The notes: generated by a model not told the origin, from the sequence alone. A stretch of 64,000 nt of DNA from Marivirga harenae (GCF_030534335.1 NZ_CP130565.1:4113501-4177500); one strand, 5' to 3'; shown: positions 17,799 through 27,722, counted from the first letter of the stretch. Translations and numbers: made by a program.

Positions 17799-18545
17799 TT
17801 ATTCGGCCACTGTAGATTGAACAAAAGTTTCTTGCTCCTCTATCCATGCGGTTAATCTCCCATTTATTTTACAACCTTGATCCAAGTTCAATACATTCCC
17901 CATTTTTACAGGTTCGGTGATACCAAATTTTACTGTTGGGGTATGGCCAATGTAAATCGTATCAAATTCAACATTTGCGAGATCAAACCTTTTATCAATT
18001 CTGCCCTTTCTTTGGGACCATTTGGCATAAGCACTTTCAAAAAGACTTCTATTCCATAAAAATTCCTGCTGGTTCTGATTTTTAGTTATTCTAAATCCTA
18101 CATCAGGATCAAATCCAGCATGAACATATAACTTCTTACCAATAATGTGAAAATATTTTAACAGATCGTAAAATTTACTTTTGTGTTTGAGAATTTCATC
18201 GTCACTTAATTTAAGATATGACAAATAGGTTGACCAACCATCATTCCTAAGCCATGACGAATACTTGGATTCAATAAATTCATGATTTCTAAACTGTTCT
18301 AGTCCTTCATTTAGGGCTTCTATCATCCAAGAATCATGATTTCCCATTATAAAGATATTCTCAAAAGAAGAGTTTTCGTTTATATCAATTAAATGTTCCA
18401 CTACTTCTACAGACTGCTCAAAGCCGTCAATGTAATCGCCTAAAAATATTAATCGGTCATTATCTATATCAAAATTTGCTTTAAGGAGGACCGCTTTAAG
18501 TGATTGATAATTCCCGTGTATATCTCCTATCACTAATGTTCTCAT
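17799..18545 (-). CDS. Metallophosphoesterase, serine/threonine-phosphatase type
   Basis: A 248-residue enzyme from the ATG giving MRTLVIGDIHG; a longer reading adds 13 residues before the catalytic core and is unlikely. Motifs of the PPP/bis(5'-nucleosyl)-tetraphosphatase group are clear: GDIHGN (about 7-12), LGDYIDG (about 36-42), MGNHDSW (about 68-74), and later VHAGF and IGHTP, which supply the dinuclear metal ligands. Substrates in this group are phosphoproteins or Ap4A; I cannot tell which. It is a single gene, convergent with the ATPase. Confidence 0.88.
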   Translation of the reverse strand: MRTLVIGDIHGNYQSLKAVLLKANFDIDNDRLIFLGDYIDGFEQSVEVVEHLIDINENSSFENIFIMGNHDSWMIEALNEGLEQFRNHEFIESKYSSWLRNDGWSTYLSYLKLSDDEILKHKSKFYDLLKYFHIIGKKLYVHAGFDPDVGFRITKNQNQQEFLWNRSLFESAYAKWSQRKGRIDKRFDLANVEFDTIYIGHTPTVKFGITEPVKMGNVLNLDQGCKINGRLTAWIEEQETFVQSTVAE

Positions 18546-18756
18546 GGAATTGATCTTACGAAAACTCCGTATAAAACGATACAATCCAAAATAGTCGCAA
18601 GACGTAATCTTCTACAATTATTCAATGAAACTCTCTATCCATTGGTTTACTATTACATAAATCATCAAAATTATGATTATAGAAATGGGAAGAATCGATC
18701 GGACCGAAGCATAAGAACTGAAATAAAGACCCTGAATAGCCTTTAAATGCGATTAT

Positions 18757-19341
18757 TTAAACCCAGCCAATCCTTTCGTAAACCTCATAGACTTTCAAGC
18801 CCAAATAGGCATCAGTAGCCGCATAATCAATTTGAGCCTGGGTCAGTTCTGTTTTTTCCCAATTGGAGGTTTGCTGCGCTTTTGAAATTCTTTTCTCCAG
18901 AAAAATGGCGGTCAGGTTTTTAGCCCCGCTCTGTAACATCCCGTTTTCTCTCGCAATAGAGCCTATATCTTCAAAACTCTCTGGCCTAAACTTCCTTAAT
19001 TTTTGAAGGTCTTTTAAATCATCGTGAATCGCTGCACCTGTTTTAATAATAGAAGGATCTTCAAATATTCTGACCAATTCTCCATGGAAACCACACATTA
19101 AGTTTCGAATTAGAAAAACCTCCTCTTCAGTAGCCAATTGAATCAGAGAAACAGGATTGTATTGTCCTTTTTTGAATACAGGTTTTGCTTCTGTATCGAA
19201 GCCCAAAACGTCAGCTCTCCATAATTTCGGAATCACTTCTTCCCAATCTTCGTCCTTTTCTACCAATGTGATTTCCCCTTCAAATTTCCAAAGTGGCAAA
19301 TCATTGATTTCTTCTTTTGAAATCTCTTTTACAAAATTCAT
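18757..19341 (-). CDS. DEDDy-type 3'-5' exonuclease (RNase D-like)
   Basis: A 194-residue protein made of one exonuclease domain. Exo I is VLGFDTEAKP (Asp and Glu, about 45-54), Exo II includes TGAAIHDDLKDL (about 115-126) and Exo III is IDYAATDAYLGL (Tyr...Asp, about 171-182), so it is the DEDDy subclass. There is no HRDC domain, so it is shorter than true RNase D (about 375 residues). It may trim RNA or DNA ends. Its start overlaps the nhaC stop in an ATGA, so the two are translationally coupled although no functional link is obvious. Confidence 0.88.
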   Translation of the reverse strand: MNFVKEISKEEINDLPLWKFEGEITLVEKDEDWEEVIPKLWRADVLGFDTEAKPVFKKGQYNPVSLIQLATEEEVFLIRNLMCGFHGELVRIFEDPSIIKTGAAIHDDLKDLQKLRKFRPESFEDIGSIARENGMLQSGAKNLTAIFLEKRISKAQQTSNWEKTELTQAQIDYAATDAYLGLKVYEVYERIGWV

Positions 19342-20780
19342 TTATCCGTAAATCTTCTAATTTTAATGTTAAGGTATGCGAATAGTATCGTCATAAAAGG
19401 ACTTATAATATTGAAAAACGCATAAGGTGCATAAGTCCAGGTTGAAACGCCCAAAACTGATGATTGCGTAGCTCCACAAGTATTCCAAGGGATCAACACA
19501 CTGGTAACAGTTCCTGAATCCTCTAAAGTTCTACTTAATACTTCCGGTTTTAAACCTCGCTCTTTATAAGTTTCTGCAAACATTCGTCCCGGCACCACTA
19601 TCGCCAAATATTGATCGGAAGCTGTTACATTAAAGAAAACACAAGTTCCGGCAGTTGAGGCTACTAAAGAGCCTGTTGAATTCGCTAATTTAATAATAGA
19701 AGCAGTAATTACTTGTAACATTTTGGTCGATTCCATAACTCCGCCAAAAACCATAGCACAAACAATCAACCAAATAGTATTTAACATTCCAGCCATACCC
19801 CCGGTCGACAACAATTCATTAACCATTTGATTATTGGTAGTGATGCTTATATCTCCATACATGGATAGCATTACCGCTTTATACGATTGCTCGAAGAAAT
19901 TCGCCCCTCCCCCTGAGATGATTTCAATAATCTCGGGCTGAAAAATAATGGCAAACACTCCTCCTAGCAAAGAACCGATCAATAAAGCAGGAATTGCAGA
20001 AATTTTCTTCACAATCATAAAAATGACAACAGCTGGCACTAAAAATAACCACAGATTGATGTTAAATTTATCTAAAATGGCAGCTTGAACTAATCCTACC
20101 TGCTCTATATCTGCTTCAGAACTATTTAAAAAACCGAGAACTAAGAATATGATTAAAGCAATTACTATTGATGGAATTGTGGTATAAGCCATATATCGAA
20201 TATGGGTAAATAAGTCAGTACCTGCCATAGCAGGCGCCAAGTTAGTTGTATCGCTTAATGGAGACATTTTATCTCCAAAATAAGCACCAGAAATAATGGC
20301 ACCTGCAACAACGCCCTCGCTCAAACCTAAGGTTTGTCCAATCCCTAATAATGCCAATCCTAATGTCGCAATTGTACTCCAAGAACTTCCTGTAGCAACC
20401 GAAACTATTGCACTCACAATACATGCAGCAAAAAGGAAGATGGTTGGATTCAAAATATTCAATCCATAATAAATCATAGCGGGTACAATTCCGCTTAATA
20501 ACCACGTTCCTGCCAATGATCCAATCAACAGTAGAATTAGTATGGAAGACATAGCTGAGCTTATACTGCTCACTATGCCGTCAAGCATTGTTGTCCATTT
20601 AAAACCCACTTTCAAGGCAATAATTGCAGCGACCCCAGCGGATAAGATTAAAGCAATTTGATTGGATCCGTCTAAAGTTCCATCGCCAAAAAAGTAAACA
20701 TTTAAGCTTAACAGTGAAATTAAAAAAACTATCGGAATTAATGCTTGGAGTAATTTTGGCTTGGGCTGCTTGTCAGTCAT
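19338..20780 (-). CDS. nhaC: Na+/H+ antiporter NhaC family
   Basis: A 480-residue polytopic membrane protein with about 11-12 transmembrane helices. Typical NhaC segments include GSLAGTWLLSGIVPAMIYYG, ATGSSWSTIATLGLALLGIG and GAYFGDKMSPLSDTTNLAPA in the first half, and FNVTASDQYLAIVVPGRMF and SVLIPWNTCGATQSSVLG in the second. It should expel Na+ in exchange for protons, fitting a marine lifestyle. It is coupled by a 4-bp ATGA overlap to the downstream exonuclease gene. Confidence 0.93.
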   Translation of the reverse strand: MTDKQPKPKLLQALIPIVFLISLLSLNVYFFGDGTLDGSNQIALILSAGVAAIIALKVGFKWTTMLDGIVSSISSAMSSILILLLIGSLAGTWLLSGIVPAMIYYGLNILNPTIFLFAACIVSAIVSVATGSSWSTIATLGLALLGIGQTLGLSEGVVAGAIISGAYFGDKMSPLSDTTNLAPAMAGTDLFTHIRYMAYTTIPSIVIALIIFLVLGFLNSSEADIEQVGLVQAAILDKFNINLWLFLVPAVVIFMIVKKISAIPALLIGSLLGGVFAIIFQPEIIEIISGGGANFFEQSYKAVMLSMYGDISITTNNQMVNELLSTGGMAGMLNTIWLIVCAMVFGGVMESTKMLQVITASIIKLANSTGSLVASTAGTCVFFNVTASDQYLAIVVPGRMFAETYKERGLKPEVLSRTLEDSGTVTSVLIPWNTCGATQSSVLGVSTWTYAPYAFFNIISPFMTILFAYLNIKIRRFTDK

Positions 20781-20838
20781 GTAAGTTAAATCAAAATATT
20801 AATTTAAAATGAATTCGAAATATAATAAAAATAAGTTA

Positions 20839-21966
20839 TCAGTCAGCAAGCAATTCGTGTAATTCCTGCCCAACTTGAGTACCAATGGCTACTCCCATTC
20901 CACCCAATCTAACTCCAATTGCTATTTTATCAGATACTTTTTTGATAATTGGTGATTTCGTTTTACCAAATGCCATTATTCCTGACCACTCCATATCAAT
21001 CGAAAATTCCTGATCAGGCAAAATCAACTCCTCCATATCGGAAATAATTGCGGACCTAATTTTCGGATTGATACCAAAATCAGTGGTGTCTTCAACTGAT
21101 TTGTCCAAATTTCTTCCTCCACCAATCAGCACTCTTTTTCCTACATTTCTGAAATAAAAGTAGCCTTCATCATAATGAAAGACACCTTTAAATTTTAAAT
21201 CCTTTATGGGGTGAGTAATCATTACCATTCCTCTGCCTGGATTAATATCTTCCTTTCCAAACCATTTTTGTGCAAAGGCATTGGTACAAATTGCCATTTG
21301 ATTAGCCTTAAGTTGCACAGATTGATTTCCTGACTTGGTATTGAGGATAATAAAATCATGCTGCTCTTCAAAGTCTACGACTTCACAACCGGTAATAATT
21401 TTAATTCCCATTTCACTGCATAGAGTCCACCAACTATTGATCATCTTACCCGTATCTATTTGACCTTCAAATGGATTCGATACTATAGTCTCTAACGAAT
21501 TCTTATTGAAGCCATATTCCTGAATCAGTCTAGGCTCTAATCTGTAAACATCTACTTTAAATATGCTTTTTAACAATTGATTGTAATGATCCAAGTACTC
21601 CAAAGCTGGCATTTCGGCTTTTCTAATCAATTCGAAACCACCATTAGCCTCATACCCTACGTTATGTTCTCCCAAAATATTTTTCAGTAAATCCAGTCCC
21701 TTCCATCTCTTTTCAACTAGTGCCAATTGCTGTTCCTCACTTAAACCATTTCTATCATCTACCAATTCAGTCAAACTTCCAAAACAAGCGAAGCCAGCAT
21801 TTTTAGAACTGGCACCACTAGGAAACACACCTCGCTCAATAATAGCAATTTCAGCTCTTGGATATTTTTTTTTCAAATGATAGGCTGTAGAACAACCGAC
21901 TATCCCTCCTCCTACTATAATGTAGTCATATCTCGACAAACTTTCTCTTTCCCAAAAACTCAGCAT
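20839..21966 (-). CDS. FAD-dependent amino-acid oxidase/dehydrogenase (DAO family)
   Basis: A 375-residue flavoprotein. An N-terminal Rossmann motif (YDYIIVGGGIVGCSTAYHL, about 13-31) with acidic IIERG binds FAD. The GASSKNAGFACFG segment after it is typical of DadA/glycine-oxidase relatives. The C-terminus has GVRLGGMGVAIGTQVGQELHEL, the second FAD-contact region. It probably oxidises an amino acid or related secondary amine. It is preceded on the same strand by no close gene and lies 58 bp upstream of nhaC, so co-transcription is possible. The exact substrate is unresolved. Confidence 0.85.
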   Translation of the reverse strand: MLSFWERESLSRYDYIIVGGGIVGCSTAYHLKKKYPRAEIAIIERGVFPSGASSKNAGFACFGSLTELVDDRNGLSEEQQLALVEKRWKGLDLLKNILGEHNVGYEANGGFELIRKAEMPALEYLDHYNQLLKSIFKVDVYRLEPRLIQEYGFNKNSLETIVSNPFEGQIDTGKMINSWWTLCSEMGIKIITGCEVVDFEEQHDFIILNTKSGNQSVQLKANQMAICTNAFAQKWFGKEDINPGRGMVMITHPIKDLKFKGVFHYDEGYFYFRNVGKRVLIGGGRNLDKSVEDTTDFGINPKIRSAIISDMEELILPDQEFSIDMEWSGIMAFGKTKSPIIKKVSDKIAIGVRLGGMGVAIGTQVGQELHELLAD

Positions 21967-22090
21967 GCATAATAAATTTTTATCAACAGTTGAAAAGTAG
22001 GGCTAATTCTACGAGATTGCTTCATAAAGTGAAAAGTATTTTTAAAAAATCATTTTCAAATTCAATTCAATCTACTAAACACTCAATTTC

Positions 22091-22597
22091 ATGAACTTGA
22101 CTACCATCGTTAATAAAGCACAACATTCGAGATTTTATTTATGGTTATTAAATCAAGGATTAAATAGAATGATACCATTTAACAAGCCTCATGGATTTAA
22201 GATCATTAAAATTTCAAAAGATAAAATCCTCACCAAATTACCCTATAAAAAAAGGAATCTAAATCATATTAAAGGGATTCATGCTTGTGCCATGGCTACC
22301 ATTTCAGAATACACTACAGGCTTAATGATTCTATATAAGTTGGATGTAAAAAAATATCGCATCATCATGCAAAAACTTGAAATGGAATATCATTTCCAAG
22401 CTAAAATGGATGCCTTTGCTGAATTTTCTATAGATGAAGATTGGGTAAAAAAAGAGGTGGAAAAACCCTTGGAAAATGATGATGCTGTGGTCATCCCGTG
22501 TGAAATCAAACTATATGATAAAAACAATAATCACTTAAGCACCGGTAAAATATATTGGCAGATCAAAGACTGGGGAAAAGTAAAGACTAAACTATAA
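22091..22597 (+). CDS. DUF4442 hotdog-fold (thioesterase-like) protein
   Basis: A 168-residue protein of the DUF4442/YiiD-C hotdog group: a central helix with NHIKGIHACAMATISEYTTGLM (about 57-78, kept by acyl-binding hotdog proteins), then strands such as MEYHFQAKMDAFAEFSI and GKIYWQIKDW. Relatives are thought to act on or bind acyl-CoA/ACP, but no activity is proven. Monocistronic and convergent with the enoyl-CoA hydratase gene, with a terminator between. Confidence 0.8.
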   Translation: MNLTTIVNKAQHSRFYLWLLNQGLNRMIPFNKPHGFKIIKISKDKILTKLPYKKRNLNHIKGIHACAMATISEYTTGLMILYKLDVKKYRIIMQKLEMEYHFQAKMDAFAEFSIDEDWVKKEVEKPLENDDAVVIPCEIKLYDKNNNHLSTGKIYWQIKDWGKVKTKL

Positions 22598-22603
22598 AAA
22601 ACG

Positions 22604-22638
22604 AAAAGCCTGCAATTTTAAAAAATCTGCAGGCTTTT
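22604..22638. terminator. Bidirectional intrinsic terminator
   Basis: Arms AAAAGCCTGCA (22604-22614) and TGCAGGCTTTT (22628-22638) pair perfectly around a 13-nt loop, with A's leading and T's trailing on both strands. It lies between the convergent DUF4442 and enoyl-CoA hydratase genes. Confidence 0.85.
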
Positions 22639-22663
22639 AATAATATCTTAATAAAACTATATT

Positions 22664-23443
22664 CTAATTCCCTTTAAACTCAGGCTTTCTTTTATCCAAA
22701 AAGGCCTGCTTTCCTTCCTTATAATCGGCTGAACTACCAGCTATTTGTTGTGAATATTTTTCATATTCCAACATATCATCCAAAGAAGATGTGGCTGCCT
22801 TGTTCAACATTTTTTTAATCATTCCAATAGATTTGGTAGGTGCTTTAGCGAAATAATCTGTATAGGATTTAACTGCAGCGTCCAAATCCTCATCTTTTAC
22901 AACTTTATTGACAATTCCTAACTCATGGGCTTCATGTGCAGTAATTTTGGTACCCATAGCACATAATTCGAATGCTTTTTGATAACCTACCAAATTGGGT
23001 AAGAAAAAAGACGAACCTGAATCAGGAACCAATCCAATATTGATAAAGACCTCAATCATCTTAGAAGATTCTGCTGCAATAATCATATCAGCAGCCAAAG
23101 CCAAAGAACAGCCAGCACCTGCTGCCACACCGTTCAATCGGGCAATAATAGGCTTTGGTAATTTTCGCATTGCTCTGATTATGGGGTTATATCTCTTCTC
23201 TAAAGAGTTATAAAACATTTTATCATCCTCATCTCTGGCAGATTTTAAATCTTGTCCAGAACTAAAAGCCTTACCCTCTCCTGTTATTACAATTACCCTC
23301 ACGTCTGGGTCTTTGCCAGCGTCTTTTAGAGCTTTTTGAAACTCATAACTAATGCCATCATTAAAAGCATTATAGAAGTCTGGACGATTAAAAGTGATGG
23401 TACAGACCCCATCTTGAAGTTCATATTTTAAAAACTCGTACAT
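22664..23443 (-). CDS. Enoyl-CoA hydratase/isomerase family protein, PaaG-like
   Basis: A 259-residue crotonase-fold enzyme. The oxyanion-hole segments are AFSSGQDLKSA (about 58-68) and NGVAAGAGCSLALAADM (about 103-119). The following NIGLVPDSGSSFFLP keeps the Asp used by PaaG-type isomerases in place of the second Glu of classical hydratases, suggesting 2-(1,2-epoxy-1,2-dihydrophenyl)acetyl-CoA isomerase or a similar isomerase. No other paa genes are in the window, so the pathway cannot be confirmed. It is monocistronic. Confidence 0.85.
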   Translation of the reverse strand: MYEFLKYELQDGVCTITFNRPDFYNAFNDGISYEFQKALKDAGKDPDVRVIVITGEGKAFSSGQDLKSARDEDDKMFYNSLEKRYNPIIRAMRKLPKPIIARLNGVAAGAGCSLALAADMIIAAESSKMIEVFINIGLVPDSGSSFFLPNLVGYQKAFELCAMGTKITAHEAHELGIVNKVVKDEDLDAAVKSYTDYFAKAPTKSIGMIKKMLNKAATSSLDDMLEYEKYSQQIAGSSADYKEGKQAFLDKRKPEFKGN

Positions 23444-23897
23444 TATTTACATTCTTTAAATTGATTCTAATAATTACAATATTAAATATTCATTATTACT
23501 TTACAATAATATTTAATTTCACTAGCAGACACTTAGGTAACCTCGATAAATATCCCCTAAAATCTCCTAGTATGCTATTACCATAAAAATATTTAACTAC
23601 AAGTTTTTCGCTAAAGCGAAAAAACTATTGTTTTCTTTTGTCTCTTTTGTGGTAAAGAGTATTATTAGCTTTTTCTATTACTACCTGTAAATTTTCACCA
23701 CAAAAGTAACAAAAGAACATAAAAGAAAATAACTAAGATTATTTTCCAAGATTTTATTAAAAGATGAGATTTTCAAGCTGAACTTTATAACATTGAAGTC
23801 CCTTTAAGGGCAATCTCACAGATTTGCACCAGCAGGAAATAATAAAATTATAACTATTTCCCTCTTTAGCAAAAAACCTGTCATCTAAAAGCAGTAA
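23444..23897. other. 454-bp intergenic region with nested inverted repeats
   Basis: No credible ORF is present. The region holds a short hairpin (TTTTTCGC-TAAA-GCGAAAAA, 23604-23623) and next to it an imperfect long inverted repeat. Within the long repeat CTTTTGTGG (23644-23652) pairs with CCACAAAAG (23698-23706), and TTTTCTTTT (23631-23639) with AAAAGAAAA (23721-23729). The arrangement resembles a decayed, non-coding repeat element of the kind scattered in Cytophagales genomes. Confidence 0.5.
23628..23732. repeat. Imperfect long inverted repeat (possible MITE-like remnant)
   Basis: Two arms of about 30-38 nt (about 23628-23656 and 23695-23732) are imperfect reverse complements of each other, rich in CTTTTGT/ACAAAAG blocks, around a spacer of about 40 nt. 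No target-site duplication could be identified with certainty. Confidence 0.45.
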
Positions 23898-24515
23898 TTA
23901 ATTAAAAATCAAAATTGTAAGGAAATTTACAAAAAACCCAATTAAGAAACCAAACCATACTTGTTTACTATCATGAGCAGATAGTTTCAATCGAGCACTC
24001 CCCACCAAACCACAAAATAAAAAACATAAGACAACTGCATAATACAAATTCGAAGGCTCTGATTTAATCAATAAAGCCAAATAAATCCCTGTAGCACCTG
24101 CAATAGCTATTGCATGCGCACTAATTTTCCACCATATAGTAATAATGGTCAAAAGAACGATACTTATTGTTATTGAAAGTAAAATGATGGTAACTAAATT
24201 AGGAAATCTAAATTTCTCCCAAAAAAGATAAGTTGTGGCCCCATAGAAAATGGCATTAAACAAAAAGGGAAAGACACGCTCCTTTCGGTCTTCCATATTG
24301 AGATTAGTAATATTTCGAGTGAATTTTAAAAGCAACATTCCCATTAACGGGATTAGGAAAGTGGTCATAAAAACCATGGATAAGAACCTCCATGCTAAGT
24401 CGCCTGTCATATTCAAACTGAAAGGCAGAAAAAACAAAATCCCTAAAAATATATAGCTTGGAATAAGCAAGGGTTGAAAAACAATTGATATGAAATGTGC
24501 CCAGAATCTTCCCAC
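23898..24515 (-). CDS. Polytopic membrane protein, PAP2-like
   Basis: A 205-residue protein with about six transmembrane helices. A cytosolic-looking NMEDRKERVFPF near residue 75, KISAHAIAIAGATG near 130 and ARLKLSAHDSKQVWFGFLIG near 175-195 are spaced like the three motifs of PAP2-type lipid phosphatases (basic residue, SxH, R...H), so it may be a divergent member that acts on a lipid phosphate; this is tentative. The GTG start overlaps the rpoN TAG stop by one base, so translation is coupled to rpoN. Confidence 0.6.
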   Translation of the reverse strand: MGRFWAHFISIVFQPLLIPSYIFLGILFFLPFSLNMTGDLAWRFLSMVFMTTFLIPLMGMLLLKFTRNITNLNMEDRKERVFPFLFNAIFYGATTYLFWEKFRFPNLVTIILLSITISIVLLTIITIWWKISAHAIAIAGATGIYLALLIKSEPSNLYYAVVLCFLFCGLVGSARLKLSAHDSKQVWFGFLIGFFVNFLTILIFN

Positions 24516-25945
24516 TACAACTCTTTTCTTAACCTAGCAACTGGAATATTCAATTGCTCTCTATACTTTGCTACTGTCCTTCGGGCAATTTTATAGCCTT
24601 TTTCTTTCAATAATTTTTCTAGTTTATCATCCGATAAAGGTTTGCTTTTATCTTCTTTATCGATAAAGCCTCTTAAAGTGTTTTTCACTTCTCTAGAGCT
24701 TACATCTTCTCCTGATTCCGTAGCGATTCCTTCTGAGAAGAAGTATTTCAGTGGATATATGCCAAATTCTGTTTGTACAGATTTACTATTGGCCACCCTG
24801 GAAACAGTAGATATATCCATATCAATTTTCTCAGCGATATCTTTCAAAATCATTGGGCGCAACTTACTTTCATCTCCCTCTTTGAAAAACTCGTATTGAT
24901 ATTCCAAAATGGCTTGCATGGTATTCAATAAAGTAAACTGTCTTTGTTTGATCGCATCAATAAACCATTTTGCAGCGTCCAGTTTCTGCTTGACAAATCC
25001 AACAGTTTCTTTTAGTTTTTTATCTTTTTTATCTCCTTTATCATAGGCCTTCAACATTTCTGAATAAGAAGGACTCACTCTTAAATCAGGTGCATTTCTG
25101 GAATTCAAAGTAATGACTAAATCTCCGTTCTGATGAGTGAGAATAAAGTCGGGCATTAAAAACTGTGTCCTAACTGCTCCTGAGCCAGAACCACCCGGTT
25201 TCGGGTTCAAACGTTTAATAGTATCTATTGCATCTTTAAATAAATTCTCATCTTCTATATCAAGCTTTTTAACGATTTTCTCGTAGTGCTTTTTTGAAAA
25301 TTCTTCAAAGCATTCATCTATAATTCGGTAAGCTAGCTCAACTGCTTTTGATTGGTCAATTTTCCTCTCCAATTGAAGTAATAAACATTCCTCTAAATTA
25401 CGCGCAGCAATTCCAGCTGGGTCAAAATCTTGAATTTTAGACAAAATGCTTTCCACTTCATCCTCGTCCGTATTCACATTTTGAGAAAAAGCTAAGTCAT
25501 TCACTATAGCACCTATATCCCTTCGAATGTAGCCATCACTTTCAATGCTACCTATCAATTGCTTCCCTATTTTATACTGATTCTTGTCAAGTCCTATAAA
25601 GCCTAATTGGGTCATCAATTGGTCATTCAATGTGGTACCCATAGCAATTGGCATTTCCTTTTCTTCCTCTTGTCCATTTCCGTCACCCTGCATTTTATAT
25701 CCAGCTTCATCGTCATGAAGGTAATCTTCTATATCAAAATCATCTGTTGCCTCCTCCTCGTAATCCTCTTCATAATTATCCTCCTCTGGCTCTTCCTTCC
25801 CTTCCTCAAGAGCCGGGTTGATCTCCAACTCTTCTTCAATTCTCGTATCCAGCTCAGCAGTAGGTACTTGCAGCAGTTTAATAAACTGAATTTGCTGTGG
25901 AGACAAACGTTGTCCTAAAGATTGTGAGAGTACTAATTTTTGCAT
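24515..25945 (-). CDS. rpoN: RNA polymerase sigma-54 factor
   Basis: A 476-residue sigma-54. Region I is the Gln/Leu-rich N-terminus (QKLVLSQSLGQRLSPQQIQF and IKLLQVPTAELDTRI) that contacts bacterial enhancer-binding proteins. An acidic region II (about 48-90) follows, then the core-binding domain. The DNA-binding part ends with the RpoN box ARRTVAKYRE at about 454-463, which reads the -24 element. Sigma-54 transcription needs an ATP-driven activator; none is encoded in this window. The gene is followed, with a 1-base overlap, by a membrane protein gene. Confidence 0.97.
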   Translation of the reverse strand: MQKLVLSQSLGQRLSPQQIQFIKLLQVPTAELDTRIEEELEINPALEEGKEEPEEDNYEEDYEEEATDDFDIEDYLHDDEAGYKMQGDGNGQEEEKEMPIAMGTTLNDQLMTQLGFIGLDKNQYKIGKQLIGSIESDGYIRRDIGAIVNDLAFSQNVNTDEDEVESILSKIQDFDPAGIAARNLEECLLLQLERKIDQSKAVELAYRIIDECFEEFSKKHYEKIVKKLDIEDENLFKDAIDTIKRLNPKPGGSGSGAVRTQFLMPDFILTHQNGDLVITLNSRNAPDLRVSPSYSEMLKAYDKGDKKDKKLKETVGFVKQKLDAAKWFIDAIKQRQFTLLNTMQAILEYQYEFFKEGDESKLRPMILKDIAEKIDMDISTVSRVANSKSVQTEFGIYPLKYFFSEGIATESGEDVSSREVKNTLRGFIDKEDKSKPLSDDKLEKLLKEKGYKIARRTVAKYREQLNIPVARLRKEL

Positions 25946-26113
25946 AAATCTATTTCACTAAAAACTGTGCCAGTTATCCTAACTCAAATTTATTTTAAAT
26001 TATCGAATTAAGCATTAAAAAATTGATTATAACCTCATAAAATCTTTGATAAAAAGCCAATAATATCGAATTTTGACGAACTAAATTCTAATATAAATAA
26101 ACGCAATAATTAT

Positions 26114-27565
26114 ATGACTGTTCCGGCAAGAGTTAAAATCAAAAAACTATTAGCTAGTGAAGCTACTGAACAACAGGCAAATGTGAAAGGATGGGTAAGG
26201 ACAAAACGAGGTGGTAAACCTGTTTTTTTTATTGCGCTTAATGATGGTTCGACCATTAATAACATTCAAATTGTTGCTGATCCAGCAGCTATTTCTGAAA
26301 ATATTATAAAAGATATCACAACTGGAGCTGCAATAAGCGTAATCGGAAAGGTTGTTGCTTCTCAAGGAGCAGGCCAGTCTGTGGAAATTGTTGCGGAACA
26401 GATAGAGGTTTTAGGAAAAGCAGATCCTGAAAAATATCCGTTGCAACCCAAAAAGCACTCTATGGAGTTCATGAGGGAAAAAGCACACCTCAGAATGCGA
26501 AGCAGCACATTTAGTGCTGTTTTCAGAATTCGACATGCGATGGCTTTTGCCATTCACCAATTTTTCCATGAAAAAGGATTTTATAATTTACATACTCCAA
26601 TCATTACAGCCAACGATGCGGAAGGTGCTGGTGAAACTTTCCATGTCACTAACTTCGACTTAGATAAAATCCCGATGACGGATGATGGAAAAGTAGATTA
26701 CAAACAAGATTTCTTCGGAAAAGAAACTAATCTTACGGTCTCTGGTCAACTGGAAGGCGAATTAAGTGCCATGGCCTTAGGAGAAATATATACTTTCGGC
26801 CCAACATTCCGTGCGGAGAACTCCAACACCACCCGTCACTTAGCTGAATTCTGGATGGTGGAGCCTGAAATGGCTTTCTATGATTTGAATGATAATATGA
26901 ATCTTGCCGAGGAAATGTTAAAGTATGTGGTGAAATATGCTTTAAATAACTGCAAAGAAGATTTAGATTTTCTAGCTGCAAGAGCTGACGATGAGGATAA
27001 GCAAAAACCTCAAAATGAGCGTCAGGAAATGGGCTTATTGGAAAGATTACAATTCATCTTAGACAATGACTTTGAAAAAGTTAGTTATACGGATGCAATA
27101 GAAATATTGAGAAACAGCAAGCCAAACAAAAAGAAGAAATTTAATTACATCATTGAAGGTTGGGGAGCAGATTTACAATCGGAGCATGAGCGTTTTCTTG
27201 TAGAAAAGCATTTCAAAAAACCAGTTATTCTATTTGATTATCCTAAAGATATCAAAGCATTCTATATGCGTCAAAATGATGATGATAAAACCGTAGGTGC
27301 TATGGATATTTTATTTCCAGGCATTGGAGAAATTGTTGGCGGTTCTCAGAGAGAAGAAAGACTAGAAAAACTCACTGAAAGAATGAGAGAAATGGAGATC
27401 CCAGAGGACGAATTGTGGTGGTATTTAGATACTCGTAAGTTCGGTACAGCTCCTCACAGTGGCTTCGGTTTAGGTTTCGAACGATTGATGCTTTTTGTAA
27501 CCGGAATGGGAAATATTAGGGATGTGATTCCGTTTCCACGGACACCGGATAACGCGGAGTTTTAA
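26114..27565 (+). CDS. asnS: Asparaginyl-tRNA synthetase
   Basis: A 483-residue class IIb synthetase that charges tRNA-Asn. The N-terminal OB fold (about 17-105) includes [23 protein letters not shown]-type sequence. The catalytic domain shows motif 1 near 140-165, motif 2 [15 protein letters not shown] (about 233-247) with EPEMAF, and motif 3 [15 protein letters not shown] (about 453-467) ending in IPFPRTP. Asn specificity rather than Asp is supported by overall resemblance to bacterial AsnRS. Monocistronic as far as can be seen. Confidence 0.97.
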   Translation: MTVPARVKIKKLLASEATEQQANVKGWVRTKRGGKPVFFIALNDGSTINNIQIVADPAAISENIIKDITTGAAISVIGKVVASQGAGQSVEIVAEQIEVLGKADPEKYPLQPKKHSMEFMREKAHLRMRSSTFSAVFRIRHAMAFAIHQFFHEKGFYNLHTPIITANDAEGAGETFHVTNFDLDKIPMTDDGKVDYKQDFFGKETNLTVSGQLEGELSAMALGEIYTFGPTFRAENSNTTRHLAEFWMVEPEMAFYDLNDNMNLAEEMLKYVVKYALNNCKEDLDFLAARADDEDKQKPQNERQEMGLLERLQFILDNDFEKVSYTDAIEILRNSKPNKKKKFNYIIEGWGADLQSEHERFLVEKHFKKPVILFDYPKDIKAFYMRQNDDDKTVGAMDILFPGIGEIVGGSQREERLEKLTERMREMEIPEDELWWYLDTRKFGTAPHSGFGLGFERLMLFVTGMGNIRDVIPFPRTPDNAEF

Positions 27566-27576
27566 GTAGTGTTGGA

Positions 27577-27601
27577 TGTGGGGTGATGGATGATGGGTGT
27601 A
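27577..27601 (+). repeat. 25-bp inverted repeat copy, left of IVP gene
   Basis: This G/T-rich element (starting TGTGGGGTGATGG and ending TGGGTGTA) matches the reverse complement of 28134-28158 with one mismatch in 25. Related shorter GATGG/GGGTGT units adjoin both copies. It lies 11 bp after the asnS stop. Confidence 0.75.
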
Positions 27602-27722
27602 AAAGTGCAATTCGATAGTTTGGCAACCCAGATTGAAATGGTTTTGATGATTCATGGAAATTTTATTACTTCATAAAGTATTTAAAAATGTAGAATTATT
27701 TCGAAAACCAAAATCCTACAAA

